DNA of 9,690 nucleotides from Acidimicrobiia bacterium (GCA_029865445.1 JAOUGY010000135.1:1-9690); one strand, 5' to 3'. Numbered from the stretch's first letter, positions 1 through 6,211 are shown. A program made the numbers and translations. Notes: a model not told the origin generated them from the letters alone.

Positions 1-1931
1 GCGACCTCGTCAAGGTGTACTCGGACGAGGAAAAGACTCAATGGCGCCGGTTCTGGGGTTCGGCCGCCCTGGCCCTACCCGTCATGGTGCTCGCCATGTT
101 CGGCCCGATGCACGCCGAGTGGTCGCGGATCCTCCAAGGGGCCCTCACCGCGCCGGTCGTGTTCTTCTTCGGATGGCAGTTCCACCGGATCGCCGCCAAG
201 CAACTCATGAGCTTCGGAACGTCGATGGACACCCTCATCTCCCTCGGCACAGTCACTGCGTTCGTCTACTCGACATGGGCCCTCGTCACGGGTGACGAGG
301 TGTTCTTCGAGACGGCAGCCATCATCATCACTCTCATCACGCTCGGGAAGGCGTTCGAAGCACGGGCCAAAGGGCGGGCCTCGCACGCCATCGCCAAGCT
401 GGCCGAGTTGGGAGCCAAGGAAGCAACCCTCCTCCGGGACGGTGCCGAGCATCGTGTCCCTGTCTCCGCCGTGGTTCCCGGTGATGTGATGGTGGTCCGA
501 CCCGGCGAGAAGATTCCCACCGATGGGGTGGTGGTGGACGGGATCTCGTCGATCGACGAATCGATGCTCACCGGTGAATCGCTTCCCGTGGACAAAACAC
601 CCGGAGACCAGGTGTTCGGCGCCACGGTCAACCAACAGGGCCGTATCACGGTGCAGGCCACCAAAATCGGCTCCGAGACGGCTCTCAGTCAGATCGTGAG
701 GCTGGTCGAGGACGCTCAGGCTTCCAAAGCGCCCGTCCAGAAACTCGCCGACAAGGTGTCTTCGGTGTTCGTCCCTGTAGTCGTCGCCACAGCGGTGGTG
801 ACCTTCATCGTCTGGCTCGCCCTCGACTACCCCACCGGGGACGCCGTCAAAGCCGCCGTCGCCGTGCTGATCATCGCCTGTCCCTGTGCGCTCGGTTTGG
901 CCACGCCCACGGCGATCATGGTCGGGTCGGCGCGAGGCGCCGAGCTCGGCGTTCTGTTCAAGGGCGCAGAGATCTTCGAACGCTCCCGATCGGTCGATGT
1001 GGTCATGTTCGACAAGACCGGAACACTCACATCCGGATACATGACGCTCACCGACGTCCACACCGACGAGGACGAAGACGAGTTCCTTCGGATCGTTGCC
1101 ACAGTCGAAGCCGCATCGGAGCACCCCATCGGGCGGGCCGTGGCACTGGGGGCGGAAGACCGCGGGCTCGAGTTGGGGAAAGTCGACGGCTTCGAGGCCG
1201 TGGCCGGAGGAGGCGTCACCGGACGTGTGGGCTCGCGCCACGTCGTCGTCGGGACCGCCAAGCTCATCGCCAACCGCGGGCTGACCATCACCGACCGATG
1301 GGCGAACGAACAAGCCGAACTCGAACAAGCGGCGAAGACGGCGTTCCTGGTCGGTTGGGACGACGCGGTTCGAGGCGTGATCGCAGTCGCCGACGACATC
1401 AAACCCACGGCCTTCGACGCCGTCTCGGCCATCTCGAGGCTCGGTGTCTCGGTGGCGATGATCACCGGCGACAACGCTCGAACCGCCGACGCCATCGCCG
1501 GCCGCCTCGGCATTCCCGAGGTGGTCGCAGAGGTGTTGCCCGCTGACAAGTCGGCGCAGGTCGAACTGGTGCAGGCGGGTGGTCGCTCCGTGGCCTTCGT
1601 CGGCGACGGAATCAACGACGCTCCCGCCCTGACGCGAGCCGACCTCGGCGTGGCGATCGGGACCGGGACCGATGTGGCGATCGAAGCGGGAGACGTGGTG
1701 TTGATGTCGGGCAATCCTGCCCAGGTCGGCGTGGCGATGCAGCTCGCCCGCCGCACCTTCCGGGCCATCAAGGAGAACCTGTTCTGGGCCTTCTTCTACA
1801 ACACGGCGATGATCCCGCTGGCCGCGCTCGGTCTGCTCAATCCCATGCTCGCAGCGGGCGCGATGGCCTTCTCGTCGGTCTCGGTTGTGGCCAACAGCCT
1901 CCGGCTGCGCCGTTGGGTGCCCGCCGGCTGA
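1..1931 (+). CDS. copA: Copper-translocating P1B-type ATPase CopA (5' partial)
   Basis: Inner-membrane ATPase that exports Cu(+) from the cytoplasm. The frame is already open at the window edge (codons D-L-V-K precede the GTG at 15), so the start and the usual N-terminal metal-binding domain(s) lie upstream. Numbering from the GTG at 15: eight predicted membrane segments (about 13-30, 38-56, 72-92, 97-115, 250-270, 276-300, 588-608, 611-628); actuator-domain TGES at 186-189; membrane metal site CPC at 289-291; phosphorylated Asp in DKTGT at 333-337; nucleotide-binding SEHP at 368-371; hinge GDGINDAP at 530-537. The YN pair (595-596) in the seventh helix and M-x-x-S-S (617-621) in the eighth are the known markers of the Cu(+)-selective P1B-1 subgroup, so Zn/Cd or Co transport is unlikely. 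The stop is TGA, 12 bases before the convergent PAC2 gene ends. No copper regulator is visible because the upstream region is missing. Confidence 0.93.
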   Translation, partial: DLVKVYSDEEKTQWRRFWGSAALALPVMVLAMFGPMHAEWSRILQGALTAPVVFFFGWQFHRIAAKQLMSFGTSMDTLISLGTVTAFVYSTWALVTGDEVFFETAAIIITLITLGKAFEARAKGRASHAIAKLAELGAKEATLLRDGAEHRVPVSAVVPGDVMVVRPGEKIPTDGVVVDGISSIDESMLTGESLPVDKTPGDQVFGATVNQQGRITVQATKIGSETALSQIVRLVEDAQASKAPVQKLADKVSSVFVPVVVATAVVTFIVWLALDYPTGDAVKAAVAVLIIACPCALGLATPTAIMVGSARGAELGVLFKGAEIFERSRSVDVVMFDKTGTLTSGYMTLTDVHTDEDEDEFLRIVATVEAASEHPIGRAVALGAEDRGLELGKVDGFEAVAGGGVTGRVGSRHVVVGTAKLIANRGLTITDRWANEQAELEQAAKTAFLVGWDDAVRGVIAVADDIKPTAFDAVSAISRLGVSVAMITGDNARTADAIAGRLGIPEVVAEVLPADKSAQVELVQAGGRSVAFVGDGINDAPALTRADLGVAIGTGTDVAIEAGDVVLMSGNPAQVGVAMQLARRTFRAIKENLFWAFFYNTAMIPLAALGLLNPMLAAGAMAFSSVSVVANSLRLRRWVPAG

Positions 1932-1941
1932 TCGGCGCCGC

Positions 1942-1959
1942 CCTCAACCGTCGTTGAGG
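1942..1959. terminator. Hairpin between convergent copA and PAC2 gene
   Basis: CCTCAAC, loop CGTC, GTTGAGG: a perfect 7-bp stem that contains the PAC2 stop codon (1944-1946) and begins 11 bases after the copA stop. No U-tract follows on either strand, so it is at best a non-canonical or Rho-assisted terminator serving both converging genes. The pairing is seen directly; the function is inferred. Confidence 0.35.
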
Positions 1960-2783
1960 AAACGTTCGATCTCTTCGACGAGTTGTTCGGCCGGATCCAC
2001 GGACTCGTCCCCGGTGAGTGATTCGGCTTCGAGGTCGCCTATGTACTCGGCGAGGTCCGAGTCCTCCACGGCCCGATCCACCTGCTCTCTGAACTCGACT
2101 GCGTCCACTTTCAGATCCGAGGTGTCGAGGGAAACGTCGAGGATCTCGAGCGCCTTGTCGAGCAGCGCCAGACTCCCCGGGGGATACTCCTGATTCGACA
2201 GGTAGTGCGGGACCGCCGCCCACACGCTGATCACGTTCACCGAACTCGCCATGAGCTCGTGATTGAGGACGCCGATGATGCCCGTCGGGCCTTCGTAGTC
2301 GGACGAGAACAGATGATGCTCTTCCAGGAGATCCGGGTGGCTGGCCACACCTACGAGGGGGACCGGGAGCGTATGAGGGACCTGACCGACAAAGGCGCCC
2401 AATGTCACGGCCTCCCGCACACCGAGAGACTCGAAGATATCCCGCAGGAGCGAGCAGAACCGCTTCCAACGGACGCTCGGCTCGTCTCCGGTCACCACCA
2501 CGAGATCGCGATCAGCGCCCGGCACGGTGAGGGCGTGGAGTGACACGTCGGGCCACTCGATGTTGCGGGTCCCCCCGTCCCCGATCTCGACGAGTGGGCG
2601 GCGAACAGTGAAGTCGAAGAACTCGTCGGAGTCGATGCGAGCGAACCGATAGCCGGCGAGCAGATCGATCAGATGGTCGACGGCCATCGACGACGATGAC
2701 CCGGCGTCGCCCCAACCCTCGAAGGCGATCAATGCGGCCGGGTTCCGCAGGACCGGTCGTTCCTCCCAGATCACTGACTCCAT
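1944..2783 (-). CDS. PAC2-family protein
   Basis: 279-residue protein of the PAC2 family (named for eukaryotic proteasome assembly chaperone 2), common as a single gene in actinobacteria, where its biochemical role is not settled. Visible family features: a hydrophobic N-terminal strand then F-E-G-W-G-D-A-G at 21-28; the DEFFDFTVRRP block at 53-63; a Rossmann-like core with a VVVTGDEP segment; L-G-A-F-V-G near the middle; and the region around PTGIIGVLN, then SVWAAVPHY. The last 60 residues are acidic and helical, probably a tail. The ATG at 2783 has no Shine-Dalgarno, but a TAGCCT -10 box lies 6 bases upstream, so the mRNA is probably leaderless and this start is right. It converges with copA at its 3' end and lies downstream of, and codirectional with, the crotonase fusion (55 bases apart, own promoter likely). 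The family assignment is firm; the function is unknown. Confidence 0.88.
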   Translation of the reverse strand: MESVIWEERPVLRNPAALIAFEGWGDAGSSSSMAVDHLIDLLAGYRFARIDSDEFFDFTVRRPLVEIGDGGTRNIEWPDVSLHALTVPGADRDLVVVTGDEPSVRWKRFCSLLRDIFESLGVREAVTLGAFVGQVPHTLPVPLVGVASHPDLLEEHHLFSSDYEGPTGIIGVLNHELMASSVNVISVWAAVPHYLSNQEYPPGSLALLDKALEILDVSLDTSDLKVDAVEFREQVDRAVEDSDLAEYIGDLEAESLTGDESVDPAEQLVEEIERFLNDG

Positions 2784-2789
2784 GCCGAC

Positions 2790-2817
2790 AGGCTAACCAA
2801 CGGGCACACAAACCCAA
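2790..2817 (-). promoter_or_regulatory. Promoter of PAC2 gene, leaderless type
   Basis: On the minus strand a TTGGGT -35-like hexamer (2812-2817), a 16-base spacer and TAGCCT (2790-2795) as -10 of TAnnnT form. The -10 ends 6 bases before the ATG, placing transcription start on or next to the A of ATG. There is no ribosome-binding site, consistent with leaderless translation. The -35 match is partial. Confidence 0.45.
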
Positions 2818-2838
2818 CGGGGTGTCGATGGCGGCTGT

Positions 2839-4314
2839 TCAGAGGACGCGGTCGAGGAAGGCGATCGTACGATCCCACGCCAGGTCGGCGGCTTCCTGAT
2901 CGAATGTGTCGGGCGAGTCCTTACGGTAGAACTCGGGCCCCGCCCGCCGGTATGTCTCGAAGGTTGCGTCCAATCCCAGCTCTCTGAGCCGCATCTCCAA
3001 CTGATAGGCGGTGTGGGGCGACGCCCGATCGTCGAAAGCGCCGTAGTGCCCGAGGAATGCGGTGTGAGCGGCCGAGAAGTCCAAGGTCATCCCGGGCCAG
3101 GGACCGGTGGGTGTGAACGCCACACAGGCGCGAATCGAAGGCTCCTCGCCGGCCATCCACATGGCGAGTCCACCACCCACGCCGAAGCCGATGACCCCAA
3201 CGCGTCCGGACGTATCCGGGAGGCCGGTCATCATGTCCACCGCGGCGCTCAACGTCGCCCGCACCTCCCGCCTTTCGAGCCTCTCCACGCGATAGTCCGC
3301 CTCTTCGGCGGAACCGACCGGGCTCGGATCGACAAGAGACACCGCGACAGCCACGAACCCTGCGTCCGCCAGCCGCGTGGTCACATCCCGGACGTGATCA
3401 TCGAGCCCCCACCGATCGTGGAGCACCAGGACCACGGACCCCCCTTTGGCTCGGGGCAGCGACGTGTGGACGGGCACGGTGCGCCCGTCCACCCTGAGTT
3501 CGAGGCGGCCGGCCACCACGGGCGTGGCCAGCTTCGACCAGCTCATCGTGTGCCCGCCGGCCCGAGGACGCGAGGGCAACCGGGCACCGCCTCTCCCCTC
3601 GCCGTTGGCGAATCGCGCAGCACCGGCCTCGGCGATGCCCATCACACGCAGCCCGAAGCGGCGCTCCACGGCCAGGCCCTCGTCGAGGGGGAGATCCGCC
3701 CCGTCGAGCACGGCACGTCGATCCGACCTCACGGTCTCTTGCGGAAAGCCCGCCATCACCCGCGCCATCCGCATGGCAGCCTCCAAGGCGTCTCCATCCT
3801 TGACGATCAGATTGGCCAGACCGATGTGGAACGCCTCTTCGGCATCCACCGCCCGGCCGGTGAGGATCATCTCCATCGCCAGACCAAACCCGACGATGCG
3901 GGGAAGACGCTGGGTGCCTCCGTCGACCAGGGGCACCCCGAAGCGGCGTTCGAAACACCCGAAGACGGCGGACTCGGCCGCCACCCGCAGGTCACACCAG
4001 AGCGCCATCTCGAGGCCGCCGGCCACACAGTGGCCTTCCACGGCGGCGATCGTGGGCTTCGACACCTGCATCCGGGTGAACCCAAGGAACCCTTCGGGCC
4101 GGTCGACGAGATCGAACGCCTTCAGGTCGGCGCCGGCCGAGAAGGTACCTCCCGTGCCATACAAAACCCCGACATCGACGGTGTCATCGCCGTCGAACCT
4201 CCGCCAGACGTCGTGAAGCGCCTCGGCCGTGGCGCGGTCGATCGCATTGCGTCGCTCGGGACGATCGATCGAGATGACCGCCACCCGGTCCATGGTGTCG
4301 TAGCGAACAGTCAC
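2839..4314 (-). CDS. Enoyl-CoA hydratase / dienelactone-hydrolase-like fusion protein
   Basis: 491-residue frame joining two domains. Residues 1 to about 243 form a complete crotonase: oxyanion-hole segments SAGADLK (59-65) and CVAGGLEMAL (96-105), with acid/base Glu equivalents at E102 and E122, then DGGTQRLPR. It should hydrate or isomerise an acyl-CoA; the substrate is unknown. Residues 257-491 form an alpha/beta-hydrolase of the dienelactone hydrolase (DLH) family: VLVLHDRWGL near 296-304, the nucleophile elbow G-F-G-V-G-G at 376-381, GHYGAFDD at 422-429, and a final A-x-x-x-A-W-x-R-T block. DLH uses Cys in the elbow and a His before the C-terminus; here those positions read G378 and P460, and the early Glu is D300, so the hydrolase half looks catalytically dead. 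Met257 (codon 3544-3546) could start a separate gene, but no stop separates the halves. The GTG start at 4314 has a strong AGGAGG (4319-4324), 4 bases away. Divergent from the CopD-like gene. Confidence 0.85.
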   Translation of the reverse strand: MTVRYDTMDRVAVISIDRPERRNAIDRATAEALHDVWRRFDGDDTVDVGVLYGTGGTFSAGADLKAFDLVDRPEGFLGFTRMQVSKPTIAAVEGHCVAGGLEMALWCDLRVAAESAVFGCFERRFGVPLVDGGTQRLPRIVGFGLAMEMILTGRAVDAEEAFHIGLANLIVKDGDALEAAMRMARVMAGFPQETVRSDRRAVLDGADLPLDEGLAVERRFGLRVMGIAEAGAARFANGEGRGGARLPSRPRAGGHTMSWSKLATPVVAGRLELRVDGRTVPVHTSLPRAKGGSVVLVLHDRWGLDDHVRDVTTRLADAGFVAVAVSLVDPSPVGSAEEADYRVERLERREVRATLSAAVDMMTGLPDTSGRVGVIGFGVGGGLAMWMAGEEPSIRACVAFTPTGPWPGMTLDFSAAHTAFLGHYGAFDDRASPHTAYQLEMRLRELGLDATFETYRRAGPEFYRKDSPDTFDQEAADLAWDRTIAFLDRVL

Positions 4315-4377
4315 GCGGCCTCCTGGCCCTGCCTAGGATGCCACGCCGGTGTCAGTTGTCCACTCGGAGAAACGCAG
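4315..4377. promoter_or_regulatory. Divergent control region, crotonase fusion / CopD-like gene
   Basis: Sixty-three bases hold the signals for both genes. On minus: AGGAGG (4319-4324) for the fusion gene and CATCCT (4335-4340), a possible -10. On plus: TAGGAT (4334-4339), a TAnnnT-type -10 overlapping the same CCTAGG palindrome, and GGAGA (4366-4370), 7 bases before the CopD-like ATG. No convincing -35 is seen on either strand. Overlapping -10 boxes would make the two promoters mutually exclusive, which is inference. Confidence 0.35.
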
Positions 4378-4752
4378 ATGGCCGTCGTCCTTTGGCTTCA
4401 CCTGATCGCAGCAGCCACGTGGCTGGGAGGTCTCATCACGATGGGCGCAATCGTGGCCGCACTCCGAAAGGCAGGAGTCGATCGTTCGGTCCTACAGGCG
4501 GCGGCTCGAGGGTTCGGTCGGGTTTCTTGGGCGGCGCTGGCTACGGCCGTGGCCACCGGGGGGCTGATGGCGCTCGACTTCCTTGGGAGCAAGACCCTGG
4601 CAGTGAAGATGGGCCTCGTCGCCTTCGCGGCCGGGTTGGCCGCCTATCACCAGTTCGCGGCCCGCAACCAGAGCCCGCGGACGAGGGGACTGTTGCAGGT
4701 GGCGATCCTGGTCGTGGGTCTCGGGATCTTCGCCACGGCGATGGCGTTGTGA
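4378..4752 (+). CDS. Small CopD-like four-helix membrane protein
   Basis: 124-residue integral membrane protein. Predicted helices at about 3-27, 48-67, 75-92 and 103-122, with almost no soluble part. The first helix carries LHLIAAATWLGG (7-18), the His-plus-WxGG pattern seen in CopD/copper-resistance-D-like and related haem or quinone membrane proteins; a second His (H91) ends helix 3, and VKMGLV (76-81) matches the K-containing third helix of that fold. Two membrane His could bind copper or haem, but this is inference. It is about a CopD core without extra domains. The ATG at 4378 is fixed by GGAGA 7 bases upstream; the frame stays open far to the left, but that part is antisense to the crotonase fusion and is not protein-like. 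Copper involvement is suggested by family and by copA elsewhere in the window, though the two are not in one operon. It could instead be an uncharacterised HemJ- or DUF2269-like protein. Confidence 0.7.
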   Translation: MAVVLWLHLIAAATWLGGLITMGAIVAALRKAGVDRSVLQAAARGFGRVSWAALATAVATGGLMALDFLGSKTLAVKMGLVAFAAGLAAYHQFAARNQSPRTRGLLQVAILVVGLGIFATAMAL

Positions 4753-4769
4753 CGCAGCGGTGACGCGAA

Positions 4770-4792
4770 AGACCCCCGCACAGCGGGGGTCT
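4770..4792. terminator. Bidirectional terminator, CopD-like / bS22 genes
   Basis: AGACCCCCGC, loop ACA, GCGGGGGTCT: a perfect 10-bp, very stable stem between the convergent stops at 4752 and 4799. On minus it runs into TCTTTCGC and on plus into TCTATTCG, short T-containing tails, so it can serve both genes. This is the clearest terminator in the window. Confidence 0.8.
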
Positions 4793-4798
4793 ATTCGA

Positions 4799-4888
4799 TC
4801 ACTTGCGCTTGTGCCGGTTGGCTTTGATGCGCTTCCGGTACTTGTGCTTGGACATCTTCTTGCGACGCTTCTTGATGAGCGAACCCAT
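4799..4888 (-). CDS. bS22-like small ribosomal protein (AURKAIP1/COX24 type)
   Basis: 29-residue, extremely basic peptide with at least 17 Lys, Arg or His residues. It begins MGSLIKKRRKKMSKHKYRK and continues with K-A-N-R-H-K-R-K. The IKKRRKxMSKxKxRK core is the hallmark of the AURKAIP1/COX24 domain found in mitochondrial small-subunit proteins and in the actinobacterial 30S protein bS22, which sits in the decoding region of the ribosome. It is a few residues shorter than the roughly 33-residue mycobacterial protein. The start is well supported: ATG at 4888 preceded by GAGGT (4896-4900) 7 bases away. A strong terminator follows the stop. It lies downstream of thrB on the same strand, but a hairpin with a short T-run separates them, so it is probably transcribed alone. 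Such a short gene is easily missed in automatic annotation. Confidence 0.85.
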   Translation of the reverse strand: MGSLIKKRRKKMSKHKYRKRIKANRHKRK

Positions 4889-4912
4889 ACGAACTACCTC
4901 GATGATCGATTG

Positions 4913-4934
4913 CAACGGCACACGACTGCCGTTG
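4913..4934. repeat. Inverted repeat in the leader of the bS22-like gene
   Basis: CAACGGCA, 6-base loop CACGAC, TGCCGTTG: a perfect 8-bp inverted repeat whose near edge is 24 bases upstream of the bS22-like start and 12 bases upstream of its ribosome-binding site. It could be an mRNA hairpin controlling this ribosomal-protein gene or a DNA operator. Only the symmetry is seen. Confidence 0.4.
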
Positions 4935-4949
4935 ATCGGCACCGCAGAA

Positions 4950-4976
4950 CTCAAAGAATGGCCGCTTCGCGGCACT
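4950..4976 (-). terminator. Probable thrB terminator
   Basis: On the minus strand, just after the thrB stop (4980-4982), a GCCGC-GAA-GCGGC hairpin (4961-4973) is followed by CATTCTTTG. The stem can be lengthened by about three pairs if one C is bulged. It is a small hairpin with a short T-rich tail, so termination may be partial and some thrB transcripts may read into the bS22-like gene. Confidence 0.45.
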
Positions 4977-4979
4977 TGG

Positions 4980-5837
4980 TCAAGCCGCGCCCGTGGTCGC
5001 GACCAGTGGTTCGATCACGTGACCTTCGTCGGCGAGACGCAGTCTCATGGCTTCCGCCACGGCGCCGATCCCCTCGACCGGACCGATCGCGAGCACCGAA
5101 GGTCCCGCACCCGACCAGCAGGCGTGGAGCGCCCCGGCCCCGAGTGCTGCGTCGACGAGTCCACTCAACTCGGGTCTGAGCGCCGAACGGGGCGACTCGT
5201 GCAACTCGTCGCCGCCGGCAGCCCTGAGCAGCGCTGCATCCGAACTCATCAAACCGGCCACCAGCGCCGCCGTCCTCGAAATACTGCGCACCACGACATC
5301 TGCGGGATACGCGCTGGGAAGCACACCACGGGCCTCCTTGGTTGCGAATGGTCGGTCCGGGACCGCCACGGCCAACCGGAGGTTGGGGTGCCATGGCAGC
5401 CGAACGACGGCGCCGGTACCGGTGACCAGCACGAGTCCCCCGTACACCGCGGCCGCCGCGTTGTCGGGGTGACCTTCCAGATGAGCCACCACCTCGAACA
5501 GCCGCTCGACCGAGTGTGTCTCGTCCACCGCCCGCCATGCCGCCAGCACTCCCGCAGCAAAGGCGGCCGATGACGATCCGAGACCCCGCCCGAGAGGGAT
5601 CGGATTGTCGACGGAGAGGGCCAGCGGACGATCCTTCCCCACTGCGTATTGAGCGGCGATGAGAACGGCATCGTCGGCACCCGGACCCGGCGCCTCGGGG
5701 CCCACATGTTCGACAGACCACACTGCTGCCGGTTGGGCTTCGACCACACATCTCAGGTCGATCGCCACCGCCATGGCGTCGAACGCCGGCCCGAGGTTCG
5801 CCGACGACGCCGGCGCAGACGCACGGGCCATGGTCAC
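4980..5837 (-). CDS. thrB: Homoserine kinase (threonine biosynthesis)
   Basis: 285-residue cytoplasmic GHMP kinase that phosphorylates L-homoserine with ATP to O-phosphohomoserine, the substrate of threonine synthase. All three GHMP motifs are present: N-terminal APASSANLGPAFDAM (8-22), the phosphate loop PIPLGRGLGSSSA (79-91), and the C-terminal glycine motif WSGAGPSVLAI (241-251). The EGHPDNAAAA segment (121-130) after the loop is typical of homoserine kinase rather than mevalonate or ERG12-like kinases. Length is normal to slightly short. The start is uncertain: GTG at 5837 or ATG at 5831, both without a ribosome-binding site; the ATG gives the usual MARASAPASSANLG beginning. The gene stands apart from hom and thrC, which are its operon partners in many actinobacteria. 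A TAGACT -10 lies upstream, and a seven-codon ORF ends on the GTG. Divergent from the small membrane protein. Confidence 0.92.
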   Translation of the reverse strand: MTMARASAPASSANLGPAFDAMAVAIDLRCVVEAQPAAVWSVEHVGPEAPGPGADDAVLIAAQYAVGKDRPLALSVDNPIPLGRGLGSSSAAFAAGVLAAWRAVDETHSVERLFEVVAHLEGHPDNAAAAVYGGLVLVTGTGAVVRLPWHPNLRLAVAVPDRPFATKEARGVLPSAYPADVVVRSISRTAALVAGLMSSDAALLRAAGGDELHESPRSALRPELSGLVDAALGAGALHACWSGAGPSVLAIGPVEGIGAVAEAMRLRLADEGHVIEPLVATTGAA

Positions 5838-5857
5838 GGGATGAACGGAAACGACAT
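5834..5857 (-). other. Possible leaderless upstream mini-ORF (MSFPFIP) of thrB
   Basis: ATG at 5857 followed by seven sense codons (M-S-F-P-F-I-P) and TGA at 5834-5836. The TGA overlaps the thrB GTG start as GTGA, the geometry used for translational coupling. The ATG lies 7 bases after a TAGACT -10 box, so it could be the first codon of a leaderless mRNA. The peptide has no run of Thr or Ile, so it does not look like a classical attenuator. Chance is a real alternative for so short a frame. Confidence 0.3.
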
Positions 5858-5864
5858 GGCGACA

Positions 5865-5870
5865 AGTCTA
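5865..5870 (-). promoter_or_regulatory. Candidate -10 box for thrB
   Basis: TAGACT (TAnnnT form) on minus. Transcription would begin around the ATG at 5857, about 20 bases before the thrB GTG. No recognisable -35 hexamer is found upstream. Confidence 0.4.
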
Positions 5871-5882
5871 CGAGGGGCTCCA

Positions 5883-5896
5883 TGGGCGTTCGCCCA
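5883..5896. repeat. Palindrome in the thrB / small membrane gene control region
   Basis: TGGGCG-TT-CGCCCA, a perfect 6-bp inverted repeat with a 2-base centre, in the divergent region and just upstream of the thrB -10 box. It could be a repressor or activator site. The symmetry is certain; the role is inferred. Confidence 0.35.
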
Positions 5897-5935
5897 AGCC
5901 ATCTCCGTCCAGACTCTGTCGCCCCGACGGTGCAC

Positions 5936-5941
5936 TACCGT
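5936..5941 (+). promoter_or_regulatory. Candidate -10 box, small membrane protein gene
   Basis: TACCGT (TAnnnT form) ends 7 bases before the GTG at 5949, the same geometry as the HIT-gene promoter. No good -35 is visible. It supports 5949 over the in-frame GTG at 5940, which lies inside the box. Confidence 0.35.
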
Positions 5942-5948
5942 GCGGGGC

Positions 5949-6173
5949 GTGTTCGAGATCCTCGGATTGGATGCGCTGTTTGCCGAGATGGTCCTCTATC
6001 TTGGCCTGGCGCTCATCATCGGGAACGGCCTCGCCTGGTGGAAACACCGTCGGGGAGAGCGCCCGGCGGAGGCCGCCGGGGAATTCAGACGGGGCAGGGT
6101 GATCTTCATGTCCTTGGTCGGTGTGCTCATGGCCGTCTGGGGCGCAGCGTCGATATTCGGCCCAGCAGGCTGA
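5949..6173 (+). CDS. Small two-helix membrane protein, unknown function
   Basis: 74 residues from the GTG at 5949 (77 if the in-frame GTG at 5940 is used). Two hydrophobic segments, about 9-30 (LFAEMVLYLGLALIIGNGLAWW) counted from 5949 and 51-71 (VIFMSLVGVLMAVWGAASIFG), flank a polar, positively charged loop beginning KHRRGERP and ending EFRRGR. By the positive-inside rule the loop faces the cytoplasm, with both ends outside; this is inference. I do not recognise a family, and no catalytic or metal-binding residues stand out. The start is chosen from the TACCGT box 7 bases upstream, since neither GTG has a ribosome-binding site. It is divergent from thrB and convergent with the next gene; its stop lies in one arm of an inverted repeat. 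Codon choice is GC-rich at third positions, which supports real coding. Confidence 0.6.
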   Translation: MFEILGLDALFAEMVLYLGLALIIGNGLAWWKHRRGERPAEAAGEFRRGRVIFMSLVGVLMAVWGAASIFGPAG

Positions 6174-6211
6174 GCGACGGCCGGGGTGCCGGTGTTTCAG
6201 CGGCGGCTCAG
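6170..6211. repeat. Inverted repeat spanning both convergent stop codons
   Basis: CTGAGC (6170-6175) and GCTCAG (6206-6211) are perfect 6-bp arms that contain the stop codons of the two converging genes, with a GC-rich CCGG-GGTG-CCGG mini-hairpin between them. There is no T-run. A shared weak terminator is possible. Confidence 0.25.

Noticed and set aside
15..17. GTG at 15 as the true start of copA
   Set aside because: The frame is open to the window edge with sensible codons, and CopA proteins normally carry a metal-binding domain before this point, so the gene is cut by the window.
75..1328. 417-aa open frame on the minus strand
   Set aside because: It lies wholly antisense to copA, which has all P-type ATPase motifs. 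Its product is low-complexity and rich in Asp, Gly, Arg and His, as expected from GC-rich codon shadows.
3544..3546. Met257 of the crotonase fusion as the start of a separate hydrolase gene
   Set aside because: It is possible, but only a weak GGCGGG lies upstream and no stop separates the domains, so the continuous frame is reported, with this alternative noted.
3013..4377. Long plus-strand extension upstream of the CopD-like gene (579-aa frame)
   Set aside because: The extension is antisense to the crotonase fusion and reads as Gly/His/Pro/Arg-rich sequence with no domain. The ribosome-binding site GGAGA fixes the real start at 4378.
5834..5857. Threonine/isoleucine attenuator peptide upstream of thrB
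   Set aside because: The heptapeptide M-S-F-P-F-I-P has no Thr and only one Ile, and no alternative terminator/antiterminator pairing was seen. It is kept only as a possible coupled mini-ORF.
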